Shown here piece by piece: positions 22,701 through 33,400 of a stretch of 64,000 nt of DNA; position 1 is the stretch's first letter, and every line of letters begins with the position of its first letter. The DNA comes from Edaphochlamys debaryana (lineage: Eukaryota > Chlorophyta > Chlorophyceae > Chlamydomonadales): the NCBI GenBank assembly GCA_016858145.1, contig JAEHOE010000046.1:372001-436000 (forward strand), in the 5' to 3' direction. Position numbers and translations under genes: made by a program. The notes beneath the pieces were generated by a model. The model saw nothing but the letters and a program-made list of their open reading frames with translations, was not told the origin of the DNA and searched no databases.

Positions 22701-25700
22701 AGGTGGCATGGCAAGAACGGTGAGACGGGGCTTCCAAGCAAGCACAAGAGCTGACCTCAAAGTTGCTATGCGCTGGGCTGGGCTGGGCTGGACTGGAATG
22801 GTGCCCACACCTGGCCCACCGTCCACCGCTTCCCGCTCCCCACCCAATTCCAACTGTCTGCCCGCACACCACAGACTGTGGCGATGTGCGGCTTCCCAAG
22901 GCACGGCACGCGCGAGGCCCCCTCTCTCCAGCCCTTGCTACCCCGCCTTCAGCCGCTTTGCACCCCTTGCACCGCACCTGCTTGTGGAAGCGGTTGGTGG
23001 TGTCCTCCAGCACAGTCATGTCGAGCGAGTCGAAGTGCGTGGCGCACCAGATGTCCGTGATGGAGTCCCACTCGGCGCGGCCCAGCCACAGCGCCAGCTT
23101 GAGGTTGACCTCGTCGGCCGTGTCGCCCAGGTCCTCGCTGCGCGTCTCCTGCACCTTGAACAGGCGCTGGTACTTGTTGATGCGCGTGGACTCGGCCTGG
23201 GTGGCAAAGGGGGAGGGGGAGGGGGAGGGGGAGGGGGAGGGGGGAGGGCAGGTTGAAGTGCGGGCAGGCTTGTGCGTGTGACTCGGCCTGGGCGGCAAAG
23301 CGCAAGGGGAAGGGGAAGGAGACGCGTGAGGTTGCGTGGCAAGGGGGTTGAGCATGGACTCGGCCTGGGCGGCAGAGGGGATGGGGCAGGGGAAGCGGGC
23401 GGGGCCGGGCAGGGTGGGGCGCAGGTTAGGGAATGTGGGGTGAGGCCAGGGTGATGAGCAGGGGAGGCGCCAGGAGAACGACACGCTCGCTTGGCAGCAC
23501 GGCGGCACGAGCGTACGCGGGACGGGGGACGGGGCCCGGGGCTGGGGGGCATCTCCTCACCGTGAGCCGGTCCACGGCGTCCTTGAGCTGCTGCAGGTAG
23601 GCCACCACCTTGTCGTGCTCGCTGTCCTCGGACAGCACCATCTCGTGCTGCGCCTCGTTGCGGATCTCCGTCACCTCCTTGCTGATGGCCTCGATGCCTG
23701 GGGGGGGCACGCACGGGGCAGAGGGGCAGGGCGCACGGCGGAGGTGCATGTCGAGACTCGGGTCTACGCCTTAAGCTGAACATCAAAAACAGCGCGTCAC
23801 CTGTAAGCAGCAAGCAATGGCAGGAGCTTGGGCCTACGGTACACCCTCTTCACTATGCGTATGCCCAAACCGGCTCACCCTGCTCCAGGTTGGCGCTGTA
23901 CTTGGCCACATGGTCGTCACGTGCGCCCTCGACCTCCTCCATCGTGGTCTTGAGCGTGTTGTAGGTGGAGTCCATGGTAGCGTAGGCGGCGCGGTCCATG
24001 GCGGGCACGGGGATCTCGTACTCGTCGATCAGGCCGTACAGATCGTGGATCTCGTTGCAGGCGCCGTCCAGCCGCTTCTCCGACTCCCGCACCTCCCCAA
24101 GGAACTGCAGCTTCTCCACGTAGTCCTCCACCGCGGAGCTGGGGGCCTGGGGGCAAGGGCAGGGGGAGGGTTGGGGGGCGCAGTTGTGAGGTCGAGGCGA
24201 GCAGGCTGCCAGGGGCCTGGGAGCGGGGACAGGGCAGAGGATTCGGGGCGGGATGGGGGTCGGGGCCGGAGTGAGGGTGCAGTGCGTCAACCGGTGGTCC
24301 CCATGAGCTTCAGAACACCCTGGCATTGAGCCTGCGGCTACGCTGGAGCAAGGCAACCAACACAGCGCCACCGAGACAACTGCAACCATCAACCAACCGC
24401 CTAGCTCGAACCGCACGCCTCGAATGCGCCTGCCGCACGCACCTGCAGCCGGCTGAGCGCGTTCTGCACGGTCGACATGAAGTCGTGGAACAGGTCGGCC
24501 GCGAGGGCGGGCAGCATGGCGTGCATCTGCTCCAGGCACCAGGTGGGGCTGGGGATGACTGCGTCCTTGAAGTGGCCCACGGCCACCCGCACGATGGAAA
24601 CGTCCCGGTGCGGCTGCAGCGACTCCATCTCCTTCTTCTGCTGCGCCAGCAGGTCCATCAGCTGGCGGAACGTGGCCAGCGTCACGCGCGGCTGCTGCGG
24701 CTCCGCCGGCGCCTGGTCCGGCTGCGCCGCCGTGTCACCGCTGTCGGTCGTCTTCTGCGCCTGCTGCTGCTGCTGCTTGGCGGCGGCTGCGGAGCGACCA
24801 GACAAGGGAACGAGAGGAAAGGATGCTCAGTCGGAAGCTTGCAAGCGAGGGAGGGAAAGCGAACTCAGTTGGAGGGCAGCGGACGAAAGGCAGGGGTTCG
24901 AGGATGGCTGCCGATAGATTCAGCGCCTCAGCCACAGAACGGCGTTTGCCAGGGAGCAGCGGGCGCAAGGCAGTATCTGCAGCAGGTTACTTGGCAAATC
25001 AGCAAAAACAAGGGGCGCACGCGCACGCACCGTCGGCGGTGGAGTCCTCCGCAGGCAGGGGGTCGCCCTTGGCCTTGAACAGCGGCGCCAGGCCGGCGAT
25101 GTCCAGAGTGTTGTGGAAGAGCACCATGTCGCGGTAGGGCAGGTAGCACTGCTTGTGGTCCTCCGCGTGGTGGAACGCCTCCACCACGCTGTCGCGCACC
25201 GAGGCCACCTGGGGGGGAGGGGGAAGGGGGCGGGGGGGGAGAGGTTGGTGTTGTGGGAGTGGGTCGGTTGTGAGCGGGTCACCGGTGTCCCCGCCCTCCC
25301 CTCTCACTCCACCTCCTCTCCTCTCCCCGCCTTCTCCTCTCCTCTCCCCGCCTTCTCCTCTCCTCTCCACTCCTCGCCTTCTCCTCTCCTCATCCTCCCC
25401 TTCTCCCCACTTCATCCTGCCCCCTCCCTGCCTCTCTGCCTCCCTCTACTCCCTCCCTCTCCCTCCCTCCAACTTTCCCTCCCCCCAAGCGCCCCACCAG
25501 GTCATCGTAGTTCTCATTAGTGATGAGCTCCTGCAGCTCCGTGCCCGGCTCCACCTCGCCCGCCTTGTCGCCCATCACCACGCCCATCAGCGTGCCGTCG
25601 CCGTACAGCCGCGACAGGCCGCACAACGACTCCAGGTAGTTGGCCATGATCCGCTGCATCTCCTCCAGGAACTCCTCGGGATGCGGATCGTACAGCAGAT

Positions 25701-28700
25701 CCTCCTGATTCTCCGCGAGGAGCAGCTCTAGCTGGAAGAGCGCGTCGGTGCTGGCGGCGGCGGCGGCAGCTGCCGCCGCCGCCGCGGCGGCCTCCTTGGC
25801 CGCGGCGTCAGCCGCGGTGCCGGCGGCGCCTGCCGCGCCCTCCTTGCCGGCGGCCTCCTTCCCGGCGGCGGCGGCGGCCGCCGCTGCGGCGGCCGCCGCC
25901 TCCGCGGCCTCCGCCGCCGCCGCCTCGTCCATCTCCTCGAAGAAGATGTGGACGGGCTTCTTGGGCCGCGTCGAGTCCAGCAGCTCCCGGAGCGACTCCA
26001 GAAGCACCGAGTGCAGGGTGTCGCAGATCATGTAGTCCGCCAGGCGGATGAAGTTGAGCAGCCGTCGCTGCTCCGAGCGCCGCGCGGCGGCGATGGTGTA
26101 GGCGAAGTCCGACTGGCCCTGTACACAGCGGCAACGGGCACGCACAGATATAGCTGTTAAGGGTAGGGCGGCGTGCACAGCATCCCAGAGCGTAGGCTAG
26201 GGTCGTGTCTGGTGGGCGAAAGGAGGACCGAGGGGACGCCCCGCATGTGCCCGCCCCCAGCTCACCTGCTCGCGCTCCTTCTCCGCCTCCGCCTTGGCCA
26301 GGAAGTTGATGTGCTGCGTCTTGGCCGTCTCGCCCGCGCGCTGCGTCTCGTTCTCGTCGTGCTTCTTGTTGAACTCGGCCAGCCGCTCCTCCAGCTTGTC
26401 CAGGTCGTCCCTGGGAGGGAGGCAGAGGGAAACGCATGTGCCGCTCGGTTTCACGAGCAGCCCTGAACACACACGCCTTGCTTTCTACTGTTACCCAACG
26501 AAAGAGAGGTCCCAGCTTCCCTCGCCGCTGCCTCTCCACACCGCCCTCTCGCAGGACCCCGCAACCCCACGCTGCCCTCCCGCTCCCCGCCAGCAACTCC
26601 AGGTTTGCCTGCTTCCATCCCCGACTGGACTGACACACAGCAGTGTGGTCTTGCCCCACCTGCAGGCCTGCAGCACGGTCTGGAAGGAGGCGTCGTGGAA
26701 CTGCGCCAGGCGGCCCTCCACGTCATCTTTGTGCGCTGACTGGTCGTCCACGAAGTCGTCCAGCGTGTACACCTGCGGGCCGGGAGGGGGGGTGGGAGCG
26801 CCGGTGGCATTGGCGGCAGGCGGGGCGGAACAATACGTTACTTTACAGCAGCAGCAGAGCCTAGTGCCGTATGCCAACGTCCAAAGCTCGCCCCTCCGAA
26901 GCCTGCAACGGGCCACAGAGCCCATGCCATTCGGCCCGCACCGCGCGGCACCGCACGGCACCGCACCGCATCGCACCGCACCGCACCGCACGGCACCCCA
27001 CCGCACCGCCCCGAACCGTGCCGTACCTTGCCGTGCTCCACGCGGTGCATGCGCATGTGACTGAGCTCGAAGCACAGCCCGTGGAAGCGGCGCAGCGGGT
27101 CCTGGAACACGGGCGAGAGCTGGAACAGGTTTCGCTCCAGGGAGGAGCGCGCCTTCTGGAACTTGTGTTGGTTCACGGCGCGCTTCCACAGCCGGAACGC
27201 CTTCCACAGCTTGTACAGCCGGAACATCTTGAGCTGCTTCAGCCGCGTGAAGAGGTGCAGCTCGCGCTCCCATTGGTCCAGCGCTGCGGGGGCGGAGGGC
27301 GGAGCGGTGGAGGGTGAGGCCGTCCCGTCATCCTGGCTTCCCGTCTTCCGAACCAAGCTGACGCCCTTGCTCGCCTCACCTCACCTCTCCCGAGCCTGCC
27401 CCCAGGGCTCCCGCGGCTGCAGCTGGTACCCTACCCGTACCGCCTGCCCGCTCCCCTGCCCTCCCCGAGCTCCACATCCCGTGCCCCCACCAACCCTGCC
27501 CCCACCCGCGCCTCGCCCGCCCTCTCTTTTCCCCTCCCGCCGCCCTCTCCGCCCCCCTCCAGCCGTTTAGCCCAGCTGCTTCCTCACTCGCAAAGTCCGA
27601 CGAGGTCCCGTCCAGGTAGTGCGTGATGCCGCGCACAGACATGGTGTAGAAGTCCCGCTGGTCGATGGCCGCAAAGGGCACCACCTGCAGCGGTAGTTGG
27701 GGAGCAAGCCCAAGTCAACAGGCAGCCAGGCCCAGACCCAGGCCCAATCGCACCAGCCAGGGGGCTGTGCCAGGTGTGCGAGAAGCTTGTTGCGGCTGGG
27801 TTGCCAAAGCGGCCCGGCACATGTGGATGCCGCAGGCCCGAGCGTCCGCCGTACCTCCAGGGCGTACGGGTCGTACTCCGAGGGGTTGCGGTCCATGCGG
27901 CGGAGGTACACAAAGTCCTCTGTGTTGGGGTACTCTCGCAGCGTGTAGATCAGCCTGGGGCACACGGAGTCGGGCCAGCGGGCCAGAAACGGTTGTCAGC
28001 CAGTAGCTACTAAGATTCCTGCCCCCCTTGTCTTGCTGCCTATACAGCGGGGCTGGTCAGCCATGACGCTCGCTCAATGGCATAGGCAGCTCCGCGTGAG
28101 CCGGAGCAGGCTCCGTCCCAACTGCAAGCCGCCGCGCCCCGGGGGTGCTGCAACCGGGACGGCCTGCCACTGCCGCGTCACTCCTGAGCGAGAGGTTCGC
28201 GCCTGGGGATGCGGTTCGGCTGCTCCTTGGCCCTTGACCCTTTTGGGTACCCAACGGGCGGCTGCCTGGGAAGGGCTCCTCACGGGACCTGGAACTGCCC
28301 CTGCAGCTGCCGCCCGGCTGGACTGTGGGCGGCCAGGTTGGGCGGAGCCGCAGCACCTTGGCACCGCAGCAGCGCTGCAGCTCAGTAGCTCTGCTGCACC
28401 GCTGATCCAGCCCCAGCCCCAGCTCCAGCTCCGGTCCGGCTCCGGCTCTCGCGCCCCAAGGCCGCGCCTCCAGGAAGGCTCCGGGCGAGCCTCCGAGCAC
28501 GAGCAACTCCGAGAGCTCGGCGTGGGGGCCCGGAACCCCACGGCTCCCAAGCTTGCCCCGCCTGACTCCAGCACCGTGACGATGCCCGCCCGGCGCTTGT
28601 TGGCTCCGAGCCCAGGCATGGGCGCTGAATGCCCGCGCCTGCCGCTGGCTCCGCTTCTCCCGCTCCTGTGACTCCACGCACGCGGCACTGAACCCGTCGT

Positions 28701-29695
28701 CCTGGGCCCACACGGCCGCTTGCTGGCTGGTGAGGAGGGCCTCCATAAGCTGGTTGCCCATGCGCCACCCCTGCTCAAACGAGCCTTGGCGAGACCCCAG
28801 ACCCTACGCAGCAGGCACCCAGCACAACGGGACCCCCGCCCGCCCCACGCGACGCACTTTACGTATGGCAGCGTCTCCCCGATCTCTTTCGTGGTTTTCC
28901 GCGTGGTGCTGGACACCGCTGCGTGGTCCCCGTTCGTCCGTGGCGCCATGGCGGACTGGGGAGGCGACGGGCCTGTGGTGCATGGGCCAGCGGTTATGGG
29001 TTCGGTGCACGCGGGAAACCCCCATCCGCAGAGAGGGCAAGGCAAGGGCGTCAGTCAACGAACCCCTGCACCCCAACTGCCGGTGGCTCCGCTTCCGTTG
29101 CAGGACGTGGGTGCTGTGTGGAGCCCCTCTGGGAGCGCAGGGCCGCTCACCGTCCTCTTTCCGCCGGGCGGAGCCGCGGAGCGCCGGGGCCACCCCCAGC
29201 GTGCCCTGGTTCTCCAGCGGCGGTACATCCGCTTTCGGAGACTGCGGAGTCGTCTTGAGCTTCTCCAGCGCTTGTGCCTGCACAGCCAGCCGCTCGTAAG
29301 CCCGGCAGCTCTCCGCAACCTCGCGGTCCACGCTGCCAAGCGACATGCAGCGGCCCCCGGGACAACGGACGCACCTTCCGAGCTCCCAGCGCATTCAGTG
29401 TGCTCCTGATCTGCTGCGCCTTCTCGACGCCGGCCGTGGCCTCCAGCGGGGCCAAGGACCGCCCAGCAGACTGCACATTTTGTCGCGCGGACCGGTCAGC
29501 GCGGCCTGCCCAAGCCCCACGGCCATCACCCCAGCTCGTCGTGCTACGCACCACTTGAGCAGCCGCTGACGCCTGGGCATACTTCTTGGCTGCCTTGGGC
29601 GCATGCACACCCGCTGCCTGCTTTGGCGCTAGATATAGCGACTGCCGCAGCTGGCTTGGCGGAATCTGCTGCTGCTCATTATCCTTCGAGGCCAT
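4626..29695 (-). CDS. Axonemal dynein heavy chain, single-headed inner-arm (DNAH3/7/12-like) type
   Basis: This is the force-generating AAA+ ATPase of an inner dynein arm in the flagellar axoneme. Sixty exons keep phase from ATG 29695 to TGA 4626 and encode about 4229 residues, the normal length for this family. Landmarks in order are tail, linker, AAA1 GPAGTGKT with Walker B CFDEFN, AAA2 [11 protein letters not shown]3 GVTGVGKS with [13 protein letters not shown]4 GVGGSGKS, stalk coiled coils around the microtubule-binding domain, AAA5, AAA6 and a C-terminus ending in [14 protein letters not shown]. The '[18 protein letters not shown]' end and the sequence after AAA1 fit the single-headed inner-arm group. 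I cannot assign a numbered Chlamydomonas DHC. Weak points are the junctions of exons 2-5 and the exact acceptor of exon 5. Inferred GC-AG introns follow exons 17, 20, 22 and 55. Exon coordinates are in the segment entries. Confidence 0.96.
7910..9417 (-). other. Dynein heavy chain: AAA5 (exons 54-57)
   Basis: Exons are 9417-9217, 8825-8634, 8445-8274 and 8112-7910. Conserved blocks are [23 protein letters not shown] and [17 protein letters not shown]. The intron after exon 55 begins CAG|GCGAGC, a GC donor, because the frame must continue from IFKQ into GGRTLIRLG. Confidence 0.95.
9650..12141 (-). other. Dynein heavy chain: stalk coiled coils and microtubule-binding domain (exons 46-53)
   Basis: Exons are 12141-12034, 11841-11671, 11434-11270, 11118-11056, 10864-10716, 10511-10367, 10166-10029 and 9835-9650. 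Exons 46-48 form the outgoing coiled coil and exons 52-53 the returning one. The intervening exons 49-51 carry the microtubule-binding domain with [11 protein letters not shown] and [10 protein letters not shown]. Exon 53 ends in the AAA5 entry motif [18 protein letters not shown]. Confidence 0.95.
12279..12421. repeat. Heptamer array (ACGCCCC/AAGCCCC)n in dynein intron 45
   Basis: About 20 units of the 7-bp motif ACGCCCC, with AAGCCCC variants at both ends and the middle, fill the intron up to the donor of exon 45. In the transcribed RNA this is a G4-CGT ladder, directly after the splice donor at 12426. Confidence 0.92.
12427..13748 (-). other. Dynein heavy chain: AAA4 (exons 42-45)
   Basis: Exons are 13748-13403, 13260-13142, 12901-12677 and 12519-12427. 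The Walker [10 protein letters not shown] is near residue 2536. The Walker B region is [11 protein letters not shown], followed by NMLNSGEVP and the strongly conserved [18 protein letters not shown]. Confidence 0.96.
13921..16116 (-). other. Dynein heavy chain: AAA2-AAA3 junction and AAA3 (exons 35-41)
   Basis: Exons are 16116-15974, 15838-15757, 15607-15445, 15279-14997, 14800-14534, 14406-14236 and 14059-13921. The Walker A GVTGVGKS is near residue 2181. Walker B is [11 protein letters not shown]. Exon 38 uses an AAG-type acceptor, the only non-CAG/TAG/GAG choice in this region that keeps frame. Confidence 0.94.
16308..18036 (-). other. Dynein heavy chain: AAA2 (exons 30-34)
   Basis: Exons are 18036-17846, 17648-17418, 17234-17033, 16872-16655 and 16451-16308. 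The Walker A is GPTGGGKT, near residue 1831. The Walker B region reads [18 protein letters not shown], and [11 protein letters not shown] follows, as usual. In this family AAA2 binds nucleotide without efficient hydrolysis. Confidence 0.95.
18205..19623 (-). other. Dynein heavy chain: AAA1 (exons 25-29), main ATPase site
   Basis: Exons are 19623-19476, 19316-19232, 19070-18965, 18769-18623 and 18370-18205. The Walker A GPAGTGKT, near residue 1550, is split by an intron between the glycine and the lysine codons. Walker B is CFDEFNRID, with both acidic residues intact. This is the main ATP-hydrolysing site of the family and appears competent. The acceptor of exon 29 is duplicated in the preceding intron. 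Confidence 0.95.
18341..18476 (-). repeat. Tandem duplication of the exon-29 acceptor (period 101 bp)
   Basis: The segment starting GATCATCATGGCCATGGGC at 18341 recurs at 18442 with few changes. It brings a second CCAG acceptor and the first codons of the exon (ALFQPMAMM instead of ALFRPMAMM). Further downstream similarity (GTGTCAGGGAA at about 18420 and 18527) shows that roughly 100 bp was duplicated. Confidence 0.85.
19806..23196 (-). other. Dynein heavy chain: linker region (exons 16-24)
   Basis: Exons are 23196-22978, 22683-22492, 22285-22094, 21798-21498, 21375-21218, 21000-20814, 20578-20472, 20282-20208 and 20021-19806. The linker is the lever that swings across the AAA ring during the power stroke. 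Recognisable conserved blocks include [39 protein letters not shown] and KLAKSGWV. Donors after exons 17, 20 and 22 read CAG|GC rather than GT. Each is required to keep the conserved sequence in frame. Confidence 0.92.
23185..23372 (-). repeat. Three copies of the exon-16 acceptor and exon start
   Basis: The sequence GACTCGGCCTGGG, the minus-strand acceptor plus codons AES, occurs at the real junction (near 23196) and again near 23287 and 23363 in the upstream intron. Between the first two copies is a GGGGGA tract. Each extra copy retains a CCCAG acceptor. Confidence 0.8.
25313..25385. repeat. 21-bp polypyrimidine tandem repeat in dynein intron 11
   Basis: There are two exact copies and one extended copy of CTCCTCTCCTCTCCCCGCCTT. 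The transcribed strand is purine-rich. The repeat sits inside an otherwise pyrimidine-rich intron. Confidence 0.85.
26940..27010. repeat. GCACC pentamer array in dynein intron 8
   Basis: CACCG/CACGG pentamers run for about 70 bp directly after the donor of exon 8 (27026). The reverse complement of the same motif forms the array at 47473-47545 in another gene. Confidence 0.85.
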
Positions 29696-30458
29696 GGCCC
29701 CTCGCCGCGGCCACGGCAGGGCCTAGCGTCCCCGGCTCTACGCCAGTGCCCGCTGTTTTCTATCCACCGTTCCTCTACACATCTAGAGTGTTGGTCCCGG
29801 CGTTGTGGTGGGGAAATACGCAAGACCGAGTCTCAGCACTGTGCGGTCGATTGTTCTCTAGAGTGCAGCAAAGGTCGTGTCTTGCCTTGTTGATGATCGT
29901 TGCGAATATTAGAGCTCTAGGGAACAAGGCTCGGTGCACAAGCTTGCCGCATGAGAGCCCACTCAGGCGTTCTAAGGGTGCCGTGGAACTGCCAACCTCA
30001 CCAGACCGGACCGCGCGCCGTCGTCCCCTCTACGCTGAACCCTTAGCTTTCAAACACATGTTCCAGTAGTTTACACGCGCTTTTGTTGGCTGAGACAGGT
30101 TCCGAATAAGGGAGACCCTGTTTCGCAATACCTGAGACAGCTATAGCTTTTACATCACTTGTTAAGTTATGAGAGCAAAACAACGGGGCTAAAGCTGCCC
30201 CTGGGAGCACCCGCGGAGCATGGAGCTGCCGCTGCAGTAGCCTGGAGCTCACGTCGCCGTTGTGAACAAGATGTTCAAGGTGCATACGCAGTCCGTCGCT
30301 GTCCGGAGGGCGCCGGAGATGGCACTCGTCGGGTCCGCGGACCCTGGCGCCCCCGCTCAGTTCCCCGCCCCACTGCCCCTCCCGCGCTGCAGCTACCCCT
30401 GCTGCAGCCGCAGCTGACGGGCGCCAATGGCGTGGAACGCAACAATAGCCAGTCCGTT
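29696..30458. promoter_or_regulatory. Divergent promoter region of dynein heavy chain and coiled-coil gene
   Basis: The two start codons are 763 bp apart and point away from each other. The region 29750-30200 is visibly less GC-rich than the flanking genes. No certain TATA box was found. TCTAGAGTG occurs twice (near 29781 and 29857). A shared bidirectional promoter for two probable ciliary genes is an inference from geometry. Confidence 0.55.
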
Positions 30459-33400
30459 ATGGCGCCCTTCGCGGGGTCAGGCGCCAAGTGAGGCCGTGGG
30501 GCAGCGGCAGGGGCCGTTGGGGCCGGTCCTGCTGGCACGCCCAGGGCACAGCGGATACACACACACGGGTCTGCGGCCGGACGCCAGGCTAGGGATGCTA
30601 GTTAGGTCCACGTTAGCTTGACCTCGCGAAACAGTCACGTGACCCATGGGCGCAACTCGCCCAGCGTGACTGGGCCTCCGGGGACAGGCGCACCAAGCGG
30701 GCAAGCAAGCGGCCGCGGCAGGCCTGGACTGCGACCAGGACTAGGAACGCAGTCCGGTGCGGGGAGGGGAGTAGTTAGTGGACTAGGTGCGTTGCTCGCG
30801 TCAGCCTCCAACCGCCAACGGTCGACCCGCCGTGTTTACCGTTGCGGCGCAGGTCGGGCAAGGCGTCGGACCTGGCGGCCGCAGTGGCGGCGGCCCAGAC
30901 CGCCACCTTCGAAGTTCGGAGCTGGTCGCTACAGGTGCGGCGGGGCGGGGCCTCCTGGATCCTGGATCCTGGATCCCCGCTGTGTGGGGCTGTGCCCGCG
31001 CCCACCAGGCGCTCGACGGCCCCTGCCCTCGCCAGCGGTGCCCATCCAACCGGCTCGCCACTCCCTCAACGGACATGTCGCCCTCTGCCCACCCCTGCGC
31101 CTCTCCCCCCACAATGACTCCTGCTGCAGCCCTACCAGCACTCACCAAAAGACGCTCCATCAGAAACTCCCATGGAACCCTCCAGGCCAAGGATGTCATC
31201 AGCGACCTGACTGCCAGCGCTCACCGCACACACAAATGCACAAGTACATGTCACGCGCCCACCCCACGCATCCCCACACACAGGCCAAGGAGATCACCAG
31301 CGACCTGGCCTCCAGCACTCTCCGCCTTTCCTTAGGCCCGCCTCCCCCTTGGAACCTCCCCTCCTTCAACGGAACCCCCCTCCCGTGGAACCCCCAGGCC
31401 AAGGAGATCACCAGCGACCTGGCCTCCAGCGACAAGTACAAGAGCCTGGCGCTGCACGCCGAGGTGAAGCTGGCGGAGGCGCTGGAGCGCTGCGAGCGCG
31501 TCAGCCCGCTGGCCACCGCCCCCACCGGCGAGGAGCGGCCCAACAAGCTGCGCACAGCGGTGGCTTGCCAGGTGGGGGGTGCGTGGGGTGGGGGGCAGCT
31601 GGCGTGGGGGCTGGCGTGGGGGCGGCAGGGATGCACCGGGGCGGCGAGAGGCCGGGCCGGCAGGGCCATCTCTCCCAGGCATCCTGCGCCGCAACCAAGA
31701 GCCCCTGACCCTCTCCACCTTCCCCCCAACGCCACCCCCCGGCAATCCCACTAACCATTCGACGCTCTCCCGCTTATCAGCTTCAAACACCCCACAACGC
31801 CACCTCCTGTGCTCTCCACCCCGCCTCCGCAGCTGCTGGGCGAGTTTGCGGAGTTGTGCGGCCCCTTTGCGGGCGTGCTGGCCACCCTGCGCGACGAGCT
31901 GCTCAAGGCCATCTACTCGTGGCACTACGCCAGCGAGCGGGGGGGCCTGGCCTTCGACCAGCTGCCCTGGTTCTCGGTCAGCGAGCGGCTGGAGCGGGAG
32001 AAGGAGGCGCTGGTGGAGGAGCGGGAGGCGTTCAAGGGGGCCATGGCGGAGCAACAGGTGTGTGTGGGGAGGCGGAGGGGTTGGGAGAGGACGGGGGTGG
32101 GAGAGGCGAAGGCGACGGGGGCGGAGCAGGCGGATAGCAGGACGGGAGGCAGCGATACCTTGGCGGAACGCAAAAGCCCAAGCCGGATCTCATCCGGAAA
32201 CCCGGCCAGGCCACGCTCAACCGCACTCTCCCTTTCCCCAACCCCTTCCCCTTTCCTTCCCCCTTTCCCCAACTCGGCGGTCTGTACCTATACATGCAAG
32301 GGTTCCCTGGCGTCGGCGCGATCCCGCTCAGCAACAAACACCCCCTTTCCCTTCACGCCCCCAGGAGGCCGTGGGTCGCATTGAGGAGCAGATGGGCGTG
32401 TTCCGTCGCGCCACGGAGGCGGCGCAGCTGGAGGCGGCGGCGCTGCGCACGCACCTGGACCGCATCACAATCAACGAGGAGCAGGCGCGGCTAGAGGTGC
32501 GTGCGCTACCGTGCTTAGTGTGTGCTGGGCCTGTGTTAGTAGCGAAAAGCGAGCCCAAAGCAGTAGAACCCTGGCTATCAGTGTGTGAAGGGCGGCTCGT
32601 GTAACGCTGGGGATCGTAGGCGCGGCAGAAAGCCAGCTGGGGCCCTTTCCCCCAACCTCCCAAACCCAAACCCCAAACCCCAACTTCAACCCCAACAACC
32701 CCCAGGCCAAGACCGGCCGCGAGGAGCTCAAGAAGCTTCGCAAGGAGTTCCTGAAGCAGCGGGACGAGCTGGAGGCGGAGCGGGCGGCGCACAAGGCGCT
32801 GCAGGCGAGCATAGGGGGCGGCCTCTTGGAGGAATGGGATCGACGGGTGCGGTACACGCGTCGTGTTAGACATGGGAAGACGGGATTGCATAGGGATGGG
32901 ACGTTGAGTTTTCAACCTGCCCGCAGCCAGACCCGAACCCCAAGCCCTCTTTTCCCACCCTCCTCGCCCCCCCCCCCCAGGCCAAGTACGTAGAGCTGAA
33001 CGAGTACTCGGCGCGCACCATCGACCAGCTCTCGGCCGCCGCCAGCAGCGCAGAGGCGGAGGCGGCCGACATGCGCCGCCTGGCGGACAGCCGCATGCCG
33101 CCAGAGGTGGGGGGAGGGGGGGAAGGGGGAGAACGGGAGGGGTTGCGGAAGTTACCCTCGATGGTTCCTGTTTCGCCTTACCGTTATGCCCTTGGTCCCC
33201 GGGCTGACTGTGACTGCGTGCGAGCCTCTCCCGCTCCCCTCACCCTCTCGCATGTCGACCCGACACCCCCCATCCCCACCCCTGACCCCCCACCCCACCC
33301 CACCCCCTCACCCCGCCACCCCCCTCCCACAGAAATTCGAGAGGCTGGTGTCGGACCTGGCCGGCGCCCAGGCGGAGCTGGAGGCGGCGCAGGGCTACAA

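Larger units (their letters stand above)
23561..29695 (-). other. Dynein heavy chain: N-terminal tail (exons 1-15)
   Basis: Exons are 29695-29552, 29470-29375, 29319-29151, 28972-28863, 28770-28682, 27954-27855, 27684-27588, 27283-27027, 26772-26660, 26410-26266, 26118-25498, 25208-25031, 24786-24443, 24146-23879 and 23697-23561. The tail binds intermediate/light chains and the doublet in this family. Exon 8 carries a Lys/Arg/Trp-rich helix ([15 protein letters not shown]). Exon 10 is a charged coiled coil. Exon 11 contains a long alanine-rich insertion. Exon 13 begins with polyglutamine. Exon 5 could instead start at 28803. Exon 4 could instead end at 28858 in another phase, so this short stretch is the least certain part of the model. 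Confidence 0.8.

Noticed and set aside
28057..28680. Long minus-strand frame continuing from dynein exon 5
   Set aside because: A GTGCGT donor at 28681 joins in the right phase to the conserved [14 protein letters not shown] exon. The read-through sequence is repetitive Gly/Arg/Ala without dynein similarity.
30618..31754. 378-codon plus-strand frame spanning introns of the coiled-coil gene
   Set aside because: Only the 31398-31571 part is exon-like, and splice sites bound it. The rest is intron read-through.
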